Source: Prototheca cutis (taxonomy: Eukaryota > Chlorophyta > Trebouxiophyceae > Chlorellales > Chlorellaceae). From it: DNA of 64,000 bases. Below, in pieces: positions 10,945 through 22,353 of the stretch (the first letter of the stretch is position 1; every line of letters starts with the position of its first letter). The position numbers and the translations under genes are program-made. The stretch spans positions 257,250 to 321,249 of the forward strand of contig BCIH01000006.1 of the NCBI GenBank assembly GCA_002897115.2, written 5' to 3'. The notes beneath the pieces are model-generated. The model saw only the letters and a program-made list of their open reading frames with translations, made no database searches and was not told where the DNA came from.

Positions 10945-12651
10945 CTATGGCCGGGCTGCGGCTGCCACGGCAGGGGCACTGCTGCCGGCCTTGTAGCCAC
11001 TGACAAGTGGCACCTCGTCGACGCCGGTTTCACCATAGGCCGGCAACTGGCCGTCCGCCACCTGGGGCGAGTGGATCAGCTCGCACATGCCAAACTGCAC
11101 ATTGTGGATGAAGGGTGTGTCAGTTGATGGCGGGTGAGTGTCTATGGTGGGGTCCCAAGCAGGCATGAAGCCAGGGGAGGGGTGCATGAAATCTGGAGGA
11201 GCACCAAGTCAAGGGCCCCCCAACCCCCCTTCCTCTGCAACCCATCTCCAGAAACCCCCACCCACCCAAAACAAAAGACGACGTACGGAGTAGATGGTTC
11301 CATCGGGGAAGCGGCAGCCACCCATCGCTGGGCAGAAGCTGAAGACGTTGCATTGCGCGTTGGCGGTGCAGGCCTGGCTGCAGTCGGTCAGACTGGCTTC
11401 AGTGGTGTTGCTGAGCAGGGTGCCGTTGAGCACAGCATTGGCCTCGATGACAAAGCCCGGCGCCCCGATGGCCGTACCAACGTCGCCGTTGGCCGCGACG
11501 GCGGCCTCGGGGTCAAATGGCCACAGCACAGCGTCGATGACGTCGACGACGGTCTTGCACGCGCGCAGATCAGACTCGGTGATCGTGGCGGTGTTGACGG
11601 GGCCCGTCAGCGTGATGCCCGTCAGACCGCCGCGGAAGGTCAGGTCCGAAGGCAGGGCCATCTTGCTCGTCTTGATGGTGGCATTGCCAACGTACATGGT
11701 GACCAGCTCAGCCCCCACAGCCATGAAGGGCGTGGTCCACAAACCCCGTGTCCGGGGCTCGGGAGGGAGGATGTGGAACTTGAGCACCTCCAGCAGCAGG
11801 TCGGGCTCCTGCAGCAGGCTGGGGTACTTGGTCAGCGCCGCGTTGAATGCCTCGTCGGTGGGAACGAGCATCGTGGACACCCAGCCAGGCGCCTTGAGTG
11901 CGGCCTCCAGCGTCGAGTTGGTGGCAGTCACGGCCTGCAGGAACCGTGTGTTGCCCGTCTTCTCGATCACGTCCCACGGACTGCTGCAGCACTTGCACCG
12001 CCCGCAGCTGATCTGGCAGAAGCCTGTGTGGGTGAATGGAAAGTCGATGTAGCTGGGGGACAAGTGGGGCAGTTGTCATCGTTGGCTGAGCCGGACACGA
12101 TGTTGCCTAGCATCCAACAACGAAAGTCGGGCCCGACTTGACTCAGCACTGCCTTGAAAAGTCCCACGTACGCCTGTCGTCACCGCGCACACCAGCGCCA
12201 CCTCCGAGATGCCAACCACGTGCACATGAGTCAGCCGGGAACCCCCACCATGCATGGAACAGCAGACGCACCGTCGGTTTCAACGAGCTCCGCCAAGTAC
12301 AGTTGCATGAAGCTTGCGTTGCAGTTACCATACAATGCCTGGTGGTAGCAGTTGTAGGTCACCAGCAGGTTGTCCGCGCGTGGGTCGGCATCGGAGCAGA
12401 CGCAAGGCTCCGAGGTGGCCAGGGAAGCCGTGGTGGCGGCCGGGGGGACCGTGTAGTGCGGGCTGGCGTAGCTGCGGATCTCGCCATTGTGGGTGTTCAC
12501 GTCGGGAGTGGCGGCGAACGCCGCGCCTACGGGGCATTGGTGCAGATTAACGCGTTCATGTCATATAACCGTCATTACAAGGGCATGCGAGAAAGTTTGG
12601 GGGAAAAGACGCACCGAGGCAGACGGCGAGGAGGAGCAGCGGTGCCCGCAT
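10945..12651 (-). CDS. Secreted fasciclin (FAS1) domain protein, copy A
   Basis: Four minus-strand exons, 12651-12615, 12526-12272, 12023-11287 and 11094-10945, encode 392 residues in phase. Exon 1 is little more than the hydrophobic core of a signal peptide (MRAPLLLLAVCLG), so the protein should enter the secretory pathway. Next comes a Cys-rich module with CVCSDADPR and NCYHQALYGNC, then a second Cys cluster (GFCQISCGRCKCC). A FAS1 domain follows at about residues 115-260, with FLQAVTATNSTL, VPTDEAFNAAL, LKFHILPPE and DVIDAVLWPFDP. A Cys-rich tail closes the protein. FAS1 domains mediate adhesion in cell-wall or extracellular-matrix proteins. Exon positions match copy B at 15868-17542. It lies head-to-head with an LRR gene. 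Confidence 0.88.
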
Positions 12652-13576
12652 TTGGTGCCCAGTACTCGGTAAGCCAGGGAGATCCTGGGCAAGGGTTGCG
12701 CAGCACGCTTCCAGGAATTTCCCAAAACGTATTCTTACAGAGTAATCTGGGATGAAGGTTTACGGGAGAGCAATAAAGATCTTGCTCGATCAGGTTTGGT
12801 GAGGTTCACGACGGAGATTGTGGGACGGGACGAAGAAGCCGGTAGGCGGCATTTGGGCAGGACGAGATCCCCCAGGATCCAATGCACACCTGCGGGTACG
12901 AGGGGTAGCTGATGCGTGCCAGCCACTGTACGCCTGTCCGTGCAACGCTCTTTCCCCTCGAACCCAAAACAGACGACAAAAAAGATCCCATAGAACTGGC
13001 TCCAGTCGCCCTGGGGAGATGCCTGTGCATTTTATCACACGATCGGGTTCGATTGCTGGATCTTTGGGATCTCGGATCACCATCTCCAATTTCAACGCCA
13101 GGCAGCCAAAATCACTGGTCCTGGGGGTTCCCTGCTTCATCACCAGAAAATCTTGCACATCGCGTGATTTCAGACAGCTTACAACTGCATTCTTCACACT
13201 ATGACATGCAAATGGGGGCGCAGATGATGAGAGATCAAGGCTAGCAGATGGTGGACAGGGGTGGACAGATGGTCGCCCAGTGACAGACCATGCATGGTTC
13301 CTTGCACGTCCCATGATCCCTGCAAATGGTGTGAAATCACATTGTCAGAGCGATTCCAGATTCCCCCCTGTGGCATTGTCAAAGAGCAGCTGCGTACTGC
13401 AGCTCCTCCGAGATCCTCTGGCAGACCCATGGGACAGGCCGAGAAGCTGCTGCTGTCCCATGTGCGTACAACGAGATCCAACATCACTGCCGCTCTCCTC
13501 GTTGGCCAATGTCATAAACTCCGTCCTCAATAGTTTATGTTGTTGCTGAGTTGGTTTGCTTCTTGAACCCATCGCC
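12652..13576. promoter_or_regulatory. Divergent upstream region, FAS1-A / LRR-A
   Basis: A 925-base spacer between divergent starts. I saw no extended similarity to the equivalent 356-base spacer of the second module and no clear core-promoter motif. Confidence 0.45.
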
Positions 13577-15416
13577 ATGGACGGCCGTGTAGTCCTGCTC
13601 GGGCTCTGCCTGGTGGCGGGCTGGGCCCAGGGAGTGCTGGGCTACACCGACCCCGCCGAATGTAACGATCCGCAGCGTGGGCGTGCATGTCCGTTCCAGA
13701 TTTGGAGATTTACACTCATTATATTCTGCTGCAACGCCCTGCAGATCAAAGACTGGTGGAGTTCCGTGACAAGTACAAGACGAAGTCGGAGTACTGGGCT
13801 GCGGCGCTGTCCTCATGGACGGTCAGTGTCCGTGTGGGAATGTGCTCATCGAGGGTCCTCCGATCTGTCATCATGGCTGCTATTATGTATGAACCGACGT
13901 AACACGCTTTTTTCTGCGCCCATCGTTGCAGTGCCCTACCGCTGCGAACAACAGCAAAGGGAGCGACTGCGATCCCTGTGGCGAGACCTGGTGGGGGGTG
14001 AGTTGGGTTGGGAGGACCCTAGGGATTCCTCAAGAGAGGCGCAAGGGATAGAGCAGATAATGAACCTATCCATCAATCATGATCATTCGAACAATTCACA
14101 CCTTCGTTCCACCCACCCGGTGCAGAACTGGGAGCACATTTCCTGCCGAACAATAAACACGCTGTTCCGTGAGTGGGCTGGGCCTCTGGGACAGTCGTGG
14201 GATTTTTTGCCAAGCAGCCGCCTGCTTTGCAGAGTGGCATGACTGAACCTGGGTAGGTACAACACCCACGTGCCACAGGTGATGACACGGTTCCCGGTAA
14301 CGGGTATGTGACCAACATCCACTTCTCGCTGACGGGTGTGGATGGCACTCCGCCCCACGAGGTCTGCAACTTTGTCCACACCAAGGAATGGGACTTCAAG
14401 GTGAGCTGAGTGAGGATGCAATGGGAAGCATGGGGTGTGCAACAGTCATTGGGAAGGCGTGTTCTCACCCAACGCAGATGAAGGGCGTGAAACCCTGCCA
14501 AGCTTTGGCTGCAGGTGCATCTGAGTCAACACTTCTCCCCCCTCCGTCCTGCAACGAAACCCTCCAGGTCTGCAATCTGGAGGGCACTCTGCCGACGTAC
14601 CTGGGCGGCAACCTCTCTTGCCTGCCAGTCCTGGAGGAGTGGGACTTTTCTCGCAACCACATGGTTGGTGAGTTCAGGGATGGGGGGGGGGGGGGGGGGG
14701 GGGACTGGGGGTTGCTTGGCATGTGGGTTGGCCGCATGGACAGCTGGCATGCACGCACAGCTCACACATTCAAGTTGCCAGCACAATACATCCATGGATG
14801 AACGCATGCAAGGTAGGATCTGTTCCAAAATCCGCTGCAACGACAAAAGCCCATTGGACCCCCCGCACCCAGGTCCCATCCCTGCCGACACGGGGAGCAT
14901 CCCTCGCCTGGTCCGCTTCAAGATGCAGGGCAACCACCTCACAGGCCCTATCCCCGACACATTCGGCGATCTCAAGGCCCTGGAGTGGATCCGCGTTTTC
15001 GGTACGTTATGATCGGGGGGATGGGAGGCCCCAGGGGGCAGGCCCAGGAGGGGGAGGCCCCAGGAAGTGAGCAGAGAAGGTTGCATTGTGGCACCCTGCG
15101 AATTCAATCCACATGCCCACACACACAACCCACACGGACAGACAACGAGCTGACGGGGACCTTTGGTCCCGCATTCAAGAACGTCAACCCACGGATGACG
15201 CAGCTGTCCATCGGCGGCAACGGCTTCGAGGGCAACTTGTACAACTTTGCTGATGTGCGGGCGCAAAACACAAACATCACCTTCCTGCCCAAGATGTGCG
15301 GCATGATCCCGGTGGGTGTCGAGTATGGAAACGGCTTTGACCTGGAGGGGTCCCCGGGCCTCGGCCTGCCCTGCGCCGACGAGGTCGCCAACGGCTGGCC
15401 AGCACCGACGGCGTAA
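13577..15416 (+). CDS. Secreted leucine-rich-repeat protein, copy A
   Basis: Eight exons: 13577-13661, 13745-13821, 13932-13997, 14126-14168, 14279-14400, 14568-14667, 14873-15001 and 15142-15416. They give 298 residues with every phase consistent. The N-terminus is a signal peptide ending near GVLG/YTDP. A short plant-type LRR cap follows (C.P..NNSKGSDCDPCGE.WWG, then ISCR). The middle carries plant-type LRRs such as GPIPADTGSIPRLVRFKMQG and LTGPIPDTFGDLKALEWI. It ends in a conserved Cys-containing tail (FLPKMCGMIPVG). No transmembrane or kinase domain is seen, so it is probably a soluble extracellular binding protein. Exon structure equals copy B at 17899-20087, except that B has one extra intron in the last exon. 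A 22-base G run sits in intron 6. Confidence 0.88.
14682..14703 (+). repeat. G22 homopolymer in intron 6 of LRR-A
   Basis: The run begins 14 bases after the 5' splice site. It is a candidate G-quadruplex on the sense strand; its exact length may be a sequencing estimate. Confidence 0.7.
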
Positions 15417-15867
15417 TGCCACAAAATCTGGCATCCACACACATGCACCTATTTGCCCCCATTGCCTGCACATTCATCATGTACGAAAGACAGTATGCGG
15501 CAGGAGGACCACATTCCATCCAAATCAGTGACTGAAAGCGATAGCGATGGACAGGTGTGGTTGGTCAAAGATGATGAGGCGGAAGCTACACCACGCGCCC
15601 CCCCCCCCCCCCTTTCTCTCTTTCTCTGATATAATACAAGGAGCTTTGCAGGAGATCGGGCTAAGAAAGGTTATTGGGAGGGATTCCAGGCACCAAAGCA
15701 TGCCACACGCACATGCGCCGGCACGCACCCAGCCACAGCATTCGAGCCTGGCTTGCAGAGTCTGCGCAGCACATGGGGTGCTCGCCCCGTTGCACGCGAA
15801 GCCCGGCGTCTTCCGGCGCCATGGATGGCAGGTGGGATGTGGTTCGTCGAGTCATAAAGGCTCACAC
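15417..15867. other. Convergent intergenic region between the two FAS1/LRR modules
   Basis: The LRR-A and FAS1-B 3' ends converge here. A C15 run lies at 15598-15612. No repeat marking the duplication junction was recognised. Confidence 0.4.
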
Positions 15868-17542
15868 TTAGCCTGCCGTCGTGGCGGCTGCAGGCTGTGT
15901 GGCCGTGAAGCCAGTCATCACAGGCACCACATCGATGCCCGAGTCGGCGTAGAGCGGCTGCTGACCGGCAGCCACCTCGGCTGAATGTTTCAGCTCACAG
16001 TACCCATACTGCAATTCGGGGATGCCGGGTTGACACTGAAATTGAAATGCTGTTTGAACCTCTATGGGATGTGGATATGCATACCTTGCACCCCTCCCAC
16101 CCACCAAAAATTAAAATAAAATAAATAAATGAAAAGAAAAGAAACAAAATTCAACCGACAGCTCCCTCCACGCACCGGCAGCGTGTCGGCTGTTGGAAAA
16201 CGGCAGCCACCTGGCAGCCCGCAGTAGGCCCAGACATTGCACTCCGCCTTGGCCGTGCATGCATCGCAGCAGTCTGCCGGACTGGCCTGGATGTTGGAGG
16301 CCCCCGCAACCAGTGTCGTCGCGTTGACAATCGAGTTTGGCACGACCGAGCAGGTTCCGGCCCCGACTGCGGCGCCCACGGCGTTGCCTTGAGTCACCGT
16401 AGCGCTGAGTTTCTCGGGGTCAAATGGCCACAGCACGGCATCGATCACCGTGACGAACGTCTTGCAAGCGCGGATGTCCGAGGCGGTGATCGTGGCGGCG
16501 TTGACGGGGCTCGACAGCTTGATCCCGGTCAGGCCGCCGTACGCGGTGACATCGGCCGGCAGGGGGGTTTTGGTGGACGTGATTCTTGCAGTCCCGTCAA
16601 ACAGGGAGCTCATCGTAGCGCCGACGGCCATGAAGGGGCTCGTCCAGAGACCCCGGGTCCGGGGCTCGGGCGGGAGGATGTGGAACTTGAGCAGCTCGGT
16701 CAGCACTCCACCGTCGCGGAGCAGAGCACCGTATTCGGAAAGCGCGGCGTCAAAGGCGGCATCGCTGGGCACCAGGATGGTCGAGGTCCAGCCGTAGGAC
16801 TTGAGCATGCGCTCCAGGGTGGAGTTGGTCGCGGCCACGGCCTGCAGGAACCGCGTGTTGCCCGTCTTCTTGATGATGTTCCAAGGCGAGTCGCAGCACG
16901 TACAGTTGTTGCAGCTCATCTGGCAAAAACCTGTTTTGTTTTTGTTTTTTTTTTTTGGGGGGGGGGGGGGGGGGGTGGTTGAGGTGTGGGGGGTCTGAGG
17001 GTTGGACATCATGACATGTTTTGGTCCAAGACGCTGTTGGCCACATCTGACACCTCAGAGTAAATCACAGGAGCAGCAACAAACGACCGCACCATCGGAT
17101 TCAACCAGCTCCTCCAGGGCTCCAGACATGAAATCGGCCTGGCAGTTGCCATACAACGCCTGGTGGTAGCAGTTCGTGGTGACCAGGAGGGACTCGTCCC
17201 GGGGGTCGGCGTCGGAGCAAATGCAGTCCACTGCTGTTTCCAGGCTCGCCACCTCAGCGTCGCGAGGCACCGTCTTGTGCGGATCGTTATAGAAAAAGGT
17301 CATGCCATTGTGAGGGTTCACGATCACCGTCCCGGCCTGAACTACCGTGGCCACCAGGGCGCCTGTGGGGAGCCGGTACGGAGGAGTGGGTTTGCGCTAG
17401 CGGACCGCCGCAGGCGCGCACATGGGTGCGCTGAATCGCGTTGCGCGATCGGCACACTAACAGATCCCCACGTCAGGCACCCAACCATATAATGCTCACA
17501 AAGAACGAGAACGCCGCACGCATTTGCCGCGGAACGCGCCAT
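15868..17542 (-). CDS. Secreted fasciclin (FAS1) domain protein, copy B
   Basis: Four minus-strand exons: 17542-17500, 17362-17093, 16930-16176 and a last exon ending at 15868. The last exon can start at 16035 or 16008; both acceptors keep phase, giving 411 or 402 residues. The organisation is the same as in copy A: short signal-peptide exon (MARSAANACGVLVL), CICSDADPR and NCYHQALYGNC, second Cys cluster (GFCQMSCNNCTCC), FAS1 domain (VPSDAAFDAAL, LKFHILPPEPRTRGLW, TVIDAVLWPFDP) and Cys-containing tail. Intron 2 has a remarkable 3' end: 19 C, 12 A, then CAAAAACAAAACAG. Function is inferred as extracellular matrix or adhesion, from the domain only. Confidence 0.87.
16945..16975 (-). repeat. C19-A12 compound homopolymer at a 3' splice site
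   Basis: Read on the gene's strand, 19 C are followed by 12 A just before the exon 3 acceptor of FAS1-B, in place of a normal U-rich polypyrimidine tract. Confidence 0.7.
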
Positions 17543-17898
17543 GGCCAAGTTCCACTGACGGGCAGCCCGGTTCTCAGAAACACGGTGCAGCGGCCTTGCC
17601 GGACACCTGCACACCGCAACTGCCTGGAAATCCTCAAGTGCGAGAGGATCTGGGAGGCCTATAGCGTTATGCTCGGAAGTGCACCTTATTTGCTTACGAG
17701 TAATGCTGGTCGGACGACGTTTTCCTCGGGATTCTTGGACCCCGGGAGGTGGGAAGCCAATGGTTTGTGTCTTCCTAGGGTCGCGATTGCCGCATGTGTT
17801 TCAGGCACGCGCTATCGCCCTACAGCACCACCCGCATTGTCCTTTAATGTTGTGAACTGAAAATCTAGTTGCGTCCCAGAAAGTATAGTGTCTCCAGG
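17543..17898. promoter_or_regulatory. Divergent upstream region, FAS1-B / LRR-B
   Basis: A 356-base spacer shared by divergent starts. No recognisable core-promoter element was found. Confidence 0.45.
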
Positions 17899-18732
17899 AT
17901 GAAGACCTCGGCGCTGCTGCTGCTGGTGGGCAGCGCGGCGCTCCTCCATGTCGCGGTGGGCTACACGCACCCAGAAGAGCGTGAGTTGGCGCAGATCGCG
18001 CGTCGCGCTGTGTCTTGGTTCTCATGAACTGGGTGCTCCTCCTTGCCTCATGTTTTCGTGCTGATCGCGCGGCGCATGGTTGCGGTACGATAGTCGAGGG
18101 GCCGGACGCGGCGACTGGCCTGATGGTTTCCGCCTCACGAACCCGCCTCCCGCGCAGTCCAGCGCCTGATCGCCTTCAGAGACAAGTACATCTCCAGGGG
18201 CCCCGGCTGGGAGTACGCTTTCAGGACCTGGAACGTGAGCCTTTCTGGATATGGACATGTGTATTTGATGCCTGTGGGGTGGGCGTACTGGCGGCGATCA
18301 GGGTGCGGTCATGCAATACGTGGCTTCCCTCATTCAGCACCATCCCCTGGCCCTGCTCTTCTGCTGCAGTGCCCAACTCCCGCGAACAACAGCGACAGCG
18401 ACTGCGACCCCTGTGGAAGGGACTGGTGGGGGGTACGTTCAGGTTACCGTGCTTTGGGGGGAACACCTGTGCCCCGCAAGGCATGTTTGCAGACGAGAGG
18501 GGCTCCAGGGCCGGTCCAGGTGTGCTTGAACACTTCTTCAATGCCTTCCTGGCACTTTCTTTTCTCGACCACTCGCAGAACTGGGATCACATCTCCTGCC
18601 GCAGCACCGACACCCTTTTCCGTGAGTTGTTATTTGTTGGGGCAGGGCACTGAAACACAGCCTGCCAGATTCTGATCTGCCTGTGATCCTGGCGCCCCTG
18701 CATTGGGTGGGACCACAGCAGGCGCGCATGCA

Positions 18733-18792
<60 letters not shown>

Positions 18793-19843
18793 GTTCCATC
18801 CCCTCCCATACTCTTCCACAGGCGAGGATCATGTGCCTGGGGATGGGTATGTGACCAACATCCACTTTTCCCTGACCGGCGCCGAGGGCACCCCTCCCAA
18901 GGAAGTCTGCGAGTTTGTGCATGCCAAAGAATGGGACTTCAAGGTGAGGGAGGGAAGGCTCCATTGGAAGGATTGGGACCGCTTGATTTGATCCCAAGGT
19001 GGCTGATGAATGTCAGAGGATGACATGGCGGAACTATACAGGGGCTCATCAGGTGCCCACCACGGTGTACGGCCCTTTGCCCTATTTGGAGACCAGGCCA
19101 TGTGACGGTGCTGCGATCACTGTCCACCAACTCTGTGCGTGCAAACCCCCCTTGCAACGAAACCGTGCAGGTCTGCAATCTGGAGGGCACTCTGCCAACG
19201 TACCTCGGTGGCGACGGCTCCTGCCTGCCGTTGCTGGAGGAGTGGGACTTTTCCCGCAACCACATGACCGGTGGGGGCAGGGCCGTTTGTGTGTGTGTGT
19301 GTGTGTGTGTTGGGGGGGGGACCAGAATCATCTGCCCTTTGACCGGCTGCGGCTGACTGAAGGAGGGACCACGCACAACCACAACACCCCCTGCCACTGC
19401 AGGTCCCATTCCTGAGTCTGTGGGCACCATCGAGCGTCTCGTTCGATTCAAGATGCAGGGCAACCATCTGACGGGCCCGATCCCTGCCAATTTCGGTGAT
19501 CTCAAAGCCCTTGAGTGGATCCGCGTATTTGGTACGGTGCTGTGAGGTTGGTCTGAATCCTTGCCGGTGGTGCGAAAAGGGAAGCAGCCAGCCTGATGCT
19601 GTGTCAAGGGAGAGCAGTCTTCCATGGCGCATGTCAATGTTGTGCTTTATTCACTCGACTGACATCCCCCGCTTCGGAGATCCCCTTTCTCAGANAACCA
19701 GCTCTCCGGAACATTTGGCGAGACATTCAAAAAAGTCAATCCACGGCTCACGCAGCTTGCCATTGGTGGCAACAACTTTGCCGGTAAGGATAGGGAGGAG
19801 GGGCCAGCTTTGCATACCTGCCCGACAGCAATGGCAGTGAAAT

Positions 19844-19895
<52 letters not shown>

Positions 19896-20087
19896 CCCCC
19901 CCCCCCAGGCGACCTGTACAACTTTGCGGATGTCAGCCTACAGAACGGGAACATCACCTTCCTGCCCAAGATGTGCGGCATGATCCCCGTGGGCATTATG
20001 TTTGCCAATGGCTACGATATTGGCGGCTCTCCTGGCCTGGGCCTGCCCTGCCCCGACGAAGTGACCAATGGCTGGCCCGAGGCGTGA
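17899..20087 (+). CDS. Secreted leucine-rich-repeat protein, copy B
   Basis: Nine exons: 17899-17980, 18158-18234, 18370-18432, 18579-18621, 18822-18943, 19171-19270, 19403-19531, 19694-19783 and 19909-20087, 294 residues. Exons 2, 4, 5, 6 and 7 have exactly the lengths of copy A (77, 43, 122, 100, 129). Signal peptide (MKTSALLLLVGSAALLHVAVG), Cys-containing LRR cap (SDCDPCGRDWWG), plant-type LRRs (GPIPESVGTIERLVRFKMQG) and the conserved tail are present. An ambiguous base at 19695 falls in the first codon of exon 8. Introns hold (CA)26, (GT)n and a 61-base C tract. Two TGTAA elements lie at 20126 and 20142. Confidence 0.88.
18737..18788 (+). repeat. (CA)26 microsatellite in intron 4 of LRR-B
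   Basis: An uninterrupted CA dinucleotide repeat upstream of the exon 5 acceptor. A shorter GT repeat lies at 19288-19310 in intron 6. Confidence 0.9.
19846..19906 (+). repeat. 61-base C tract at the exon 9 acceptor of LRR-B
   Basis: C run interrupted only by G19895 and leading directly into the acceptor AG at 19907-19908, so it replaces the polypyrimidine tract. Its length is probably unstable or uncertain. Confidence 0.8.
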
Positions 20088-20125
20088 GCAGTCAATCGCT
20101 TCTAAATACCTATGATCTGATTGAA

Positions 20126-20146
20126 TGTAAACCTCGTCGCATGTAA
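20126..20146 (+). promoter_or_regulatory. Paired TGTAA poly(A) signals after LRR-B
   Basis: TGTAA at 20126-20130 and 20142-20146, 39 and 55 bases after the stop. UGUAA is the usual chlorophyte polyadenylation signal. Confidence 0.6.
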
Positions 20147-20384
20147 ATCGCTTCCAAATGCGCTGCAGCATCATACATCGAGCCCAGAGGTTGTGCCACC
20201 GTCGAGGTGGATGATGGCAACCCGTCGTCCGGAGGGGTCAGCTCCCGTGATCCTTCGCAAAACAAAACAAATGAAGGTCGGACGGTGCGCACCGTCCAGT
20301 CCATTCGAGAGATGCCGGCGTGACCCTGTAATGCCCTAGTCAGCCTCCTTTTGAGGGGTGAAGCTGGCAGTATAGAAGGACGAG

Positions 20385-21742
20385 ATGGCGATCAAACAGC
20401 AGTGGAAGTTTAGAGACATCAGTTGGCGAGAAGTCTTCAAGCGTCAGGTGGGGCACAGGGGCGTCGCGGGCGGTCGTGCTTGTCATGCCCCATGAATGAG
20501 GGGTTTATACTTGATTGCATGACCTGTTCCATAGATGAAAGACTTCTGTCATGGTTGAACTGTAAGCTGGTATGCCCAACTGTTGTGACACGGGGGATCC
20601 CATTGCCCTCGGCTGGGCCGTTTTCCGGCTCCGTTTCCTGGTTACCGCGTGAGGGGCGCTTCCTGTCCCCCCCCCCCCCCCCCCCGCCTGCACGGTTTGT
20701 CCTAGACGCGGTCTCTCAATGCTCTTGTCCCCCCTCCCCCCATCCGCCAACCAAGAAAACAAACCCTTTTGGCTGACCCACCTTCACCCGGCTTGTCCAG
20801 GACTATGCGACCATCCTGTTCACGTGCTGCGTCATCATCGGCATCGTGATACCATCGGCGATTGCCACGCCGCGGCTGTCTCAGTACTGGGTGTATGACG
20901 CGACTATTTCCCTGGCGGGCAAGGGTAACTTCAAGGCTTCGGTGCCCGACTGGGTCCCCGTCATCATCCCGCTCATCTACCTAGCGCTGACGATTATCGT
21001 GGGCGAGGTCATCAGCAGCAAGGCCCAGCACAACACGGTGACCGAGGCCGTGGCCTGCGTCGTCTTCTTCTTCCTGGACGGCGTCCAAAGCTTCATCTTT
21101 GGGCTCCTGGTCACGCAGGTCACCAAATTCGTGGTCGGCCGGCCTCGCCCCGATTTCCTGGCGCGGTGCAACCCGGCCAATACAAATGATGTCCAGATCG
21201 TGATTGGTGGCGACCCCAGTGCCCTGTGGCCCTGCCAGGAGCCCTGGAGCGGGACACTGAAGAGCGGGTACGAGTCGTTTCCCTCGGGTCATACTTCGAC
21301 CGCATTCAACACCACTGTCTACTGCTCCGCCTACCTCATCTGGTGCTGGCACATGCGCCTGCCATGGAAACCGATCCAGCTCAACATGAAGCAGCAGTTC
21401 CTGCTCGACCTCCGCAACGTCGCCGCAAAGGTCTGGATGCTGCTCCTCCTCGCGTTTGCCTGGGGCGTCGCCGTCTCCCGCATCGTGGACAACCAGCACC
21501 ATGTCTCTGACGTCCTCGCGGGAGCCATGATTGGCATCTGCGTCGCCCTCATCTACGTCCTGCGTGCCATCCCGCGCTATAAGCGTGTGCTGTCTCCAGA
21601 GGCGGGGCTGGACCTGGAGCAGCGCTCGCAGCGCTACGTCGCGCTGCCGGAACGCAAGCCCTCCTCCCAAGCTGCCGCCGGTGTCTCTGCTTCCCCGGAG
21701 ACGGAGATGGCAGCCCAGGGCAATGGCGAGCGTGTGGTCTGA
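20385..21742 (+). CDS. LPP: PAP2-family lipid phosphate phosphatase
   Basis: Two exons, 20385-20447 and 20801-21742, 334 residues. Members of this family dephosphorylate phosphatidate and related lipid phosphates at membranes, yielding diacylglycerol. The three phosphatase signatures are complete: KFVVGRPRP (about residue 128), the PSGHTSTAF motif (about 181) and SRIVDNQHHVSDVLAG (about 246-260), so it should be active. About six hydrophobic segments surround them, as in plant LPPs. The C-terminal 50 residues are polar and probably cytosolic. Exon 1 encodes only the cytosolic N-terminal peptide MAIKQQWKFRDISWREVFKR. The 353-base intron carries a C19 run at 20667-20685. DGAT2 upstream at 9.2 kb uses the diacylglycerol product, but the two genes are not adjacent. 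Confidence 0.95.
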
Positions 21743-22353
21743 TTTCTGTGATGAATGATGCTGCCTTCAGGAGCATCATCACCAGGGTGGTGCTCCAAGT
21801 CAGCCAGCCCTGATTGCTGCAACCCAGCCCCTAAGACTGACTGCGTGTTGCCTGGCCCCAGTCACGATGCCAGGCGGCGGCATTCCGAAGAATCTAATCC
21901 CCCCGACCCTGTCCCTTTATCAGGCATTTGGCATCATTGTTACACCAGCGATCAGTCACAATGCCTCTCCTCATACCCGGGCCTTAAACTTGTCGCTGNT
22001 CCCTGGTCGCTGGCCCCTTGCCACCCTGAGCCGCTCCGTGAGCGACTTACTCAAGGATCTGCATAGCTGTCCATCCCTGGAAGAAACANGCCGTCTGTGC
22101 ATGCTGCTTCAGTGTAAAGTGAAAGGAGCCTGTTGACATTGCCAGCATGTCTTGTCTGAACGATAACACAGGATAAACACAGCCACAAGTCCAGAGCGGC
22201 ACAAGCCTTGCCCTGCCCTGCCCCGCCAGAAACAGCTCTCGCACCTGGCTCTTCCCCTGTCGGAGAGCAGGCATTGTTGCCGGAATCGGTCTTGCCGGCC
22301 AGTCTAGGGTAGTACGACTGCCATGACAAGAGTCGGAGGGAATGGGATGATGT
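21743..22353. other. Convergent intergenic region
   Basis: Lies between the LPP and RIK-like 3' ends. It contains two ambiguous bases (21999, 22089). No gene was recognised. Confidence 0.4.

Noticed and set aside
11134..12141. Plus-strand ORFs opposite FAS1-A (and likewise 16389-16982 opposite FAS1-B, 43941-44825 opposite the NifS-like gene)
   Set aside because: Antisense shadows of GC-rich exons; the minus-strand readings have domains, splice sites and phase.
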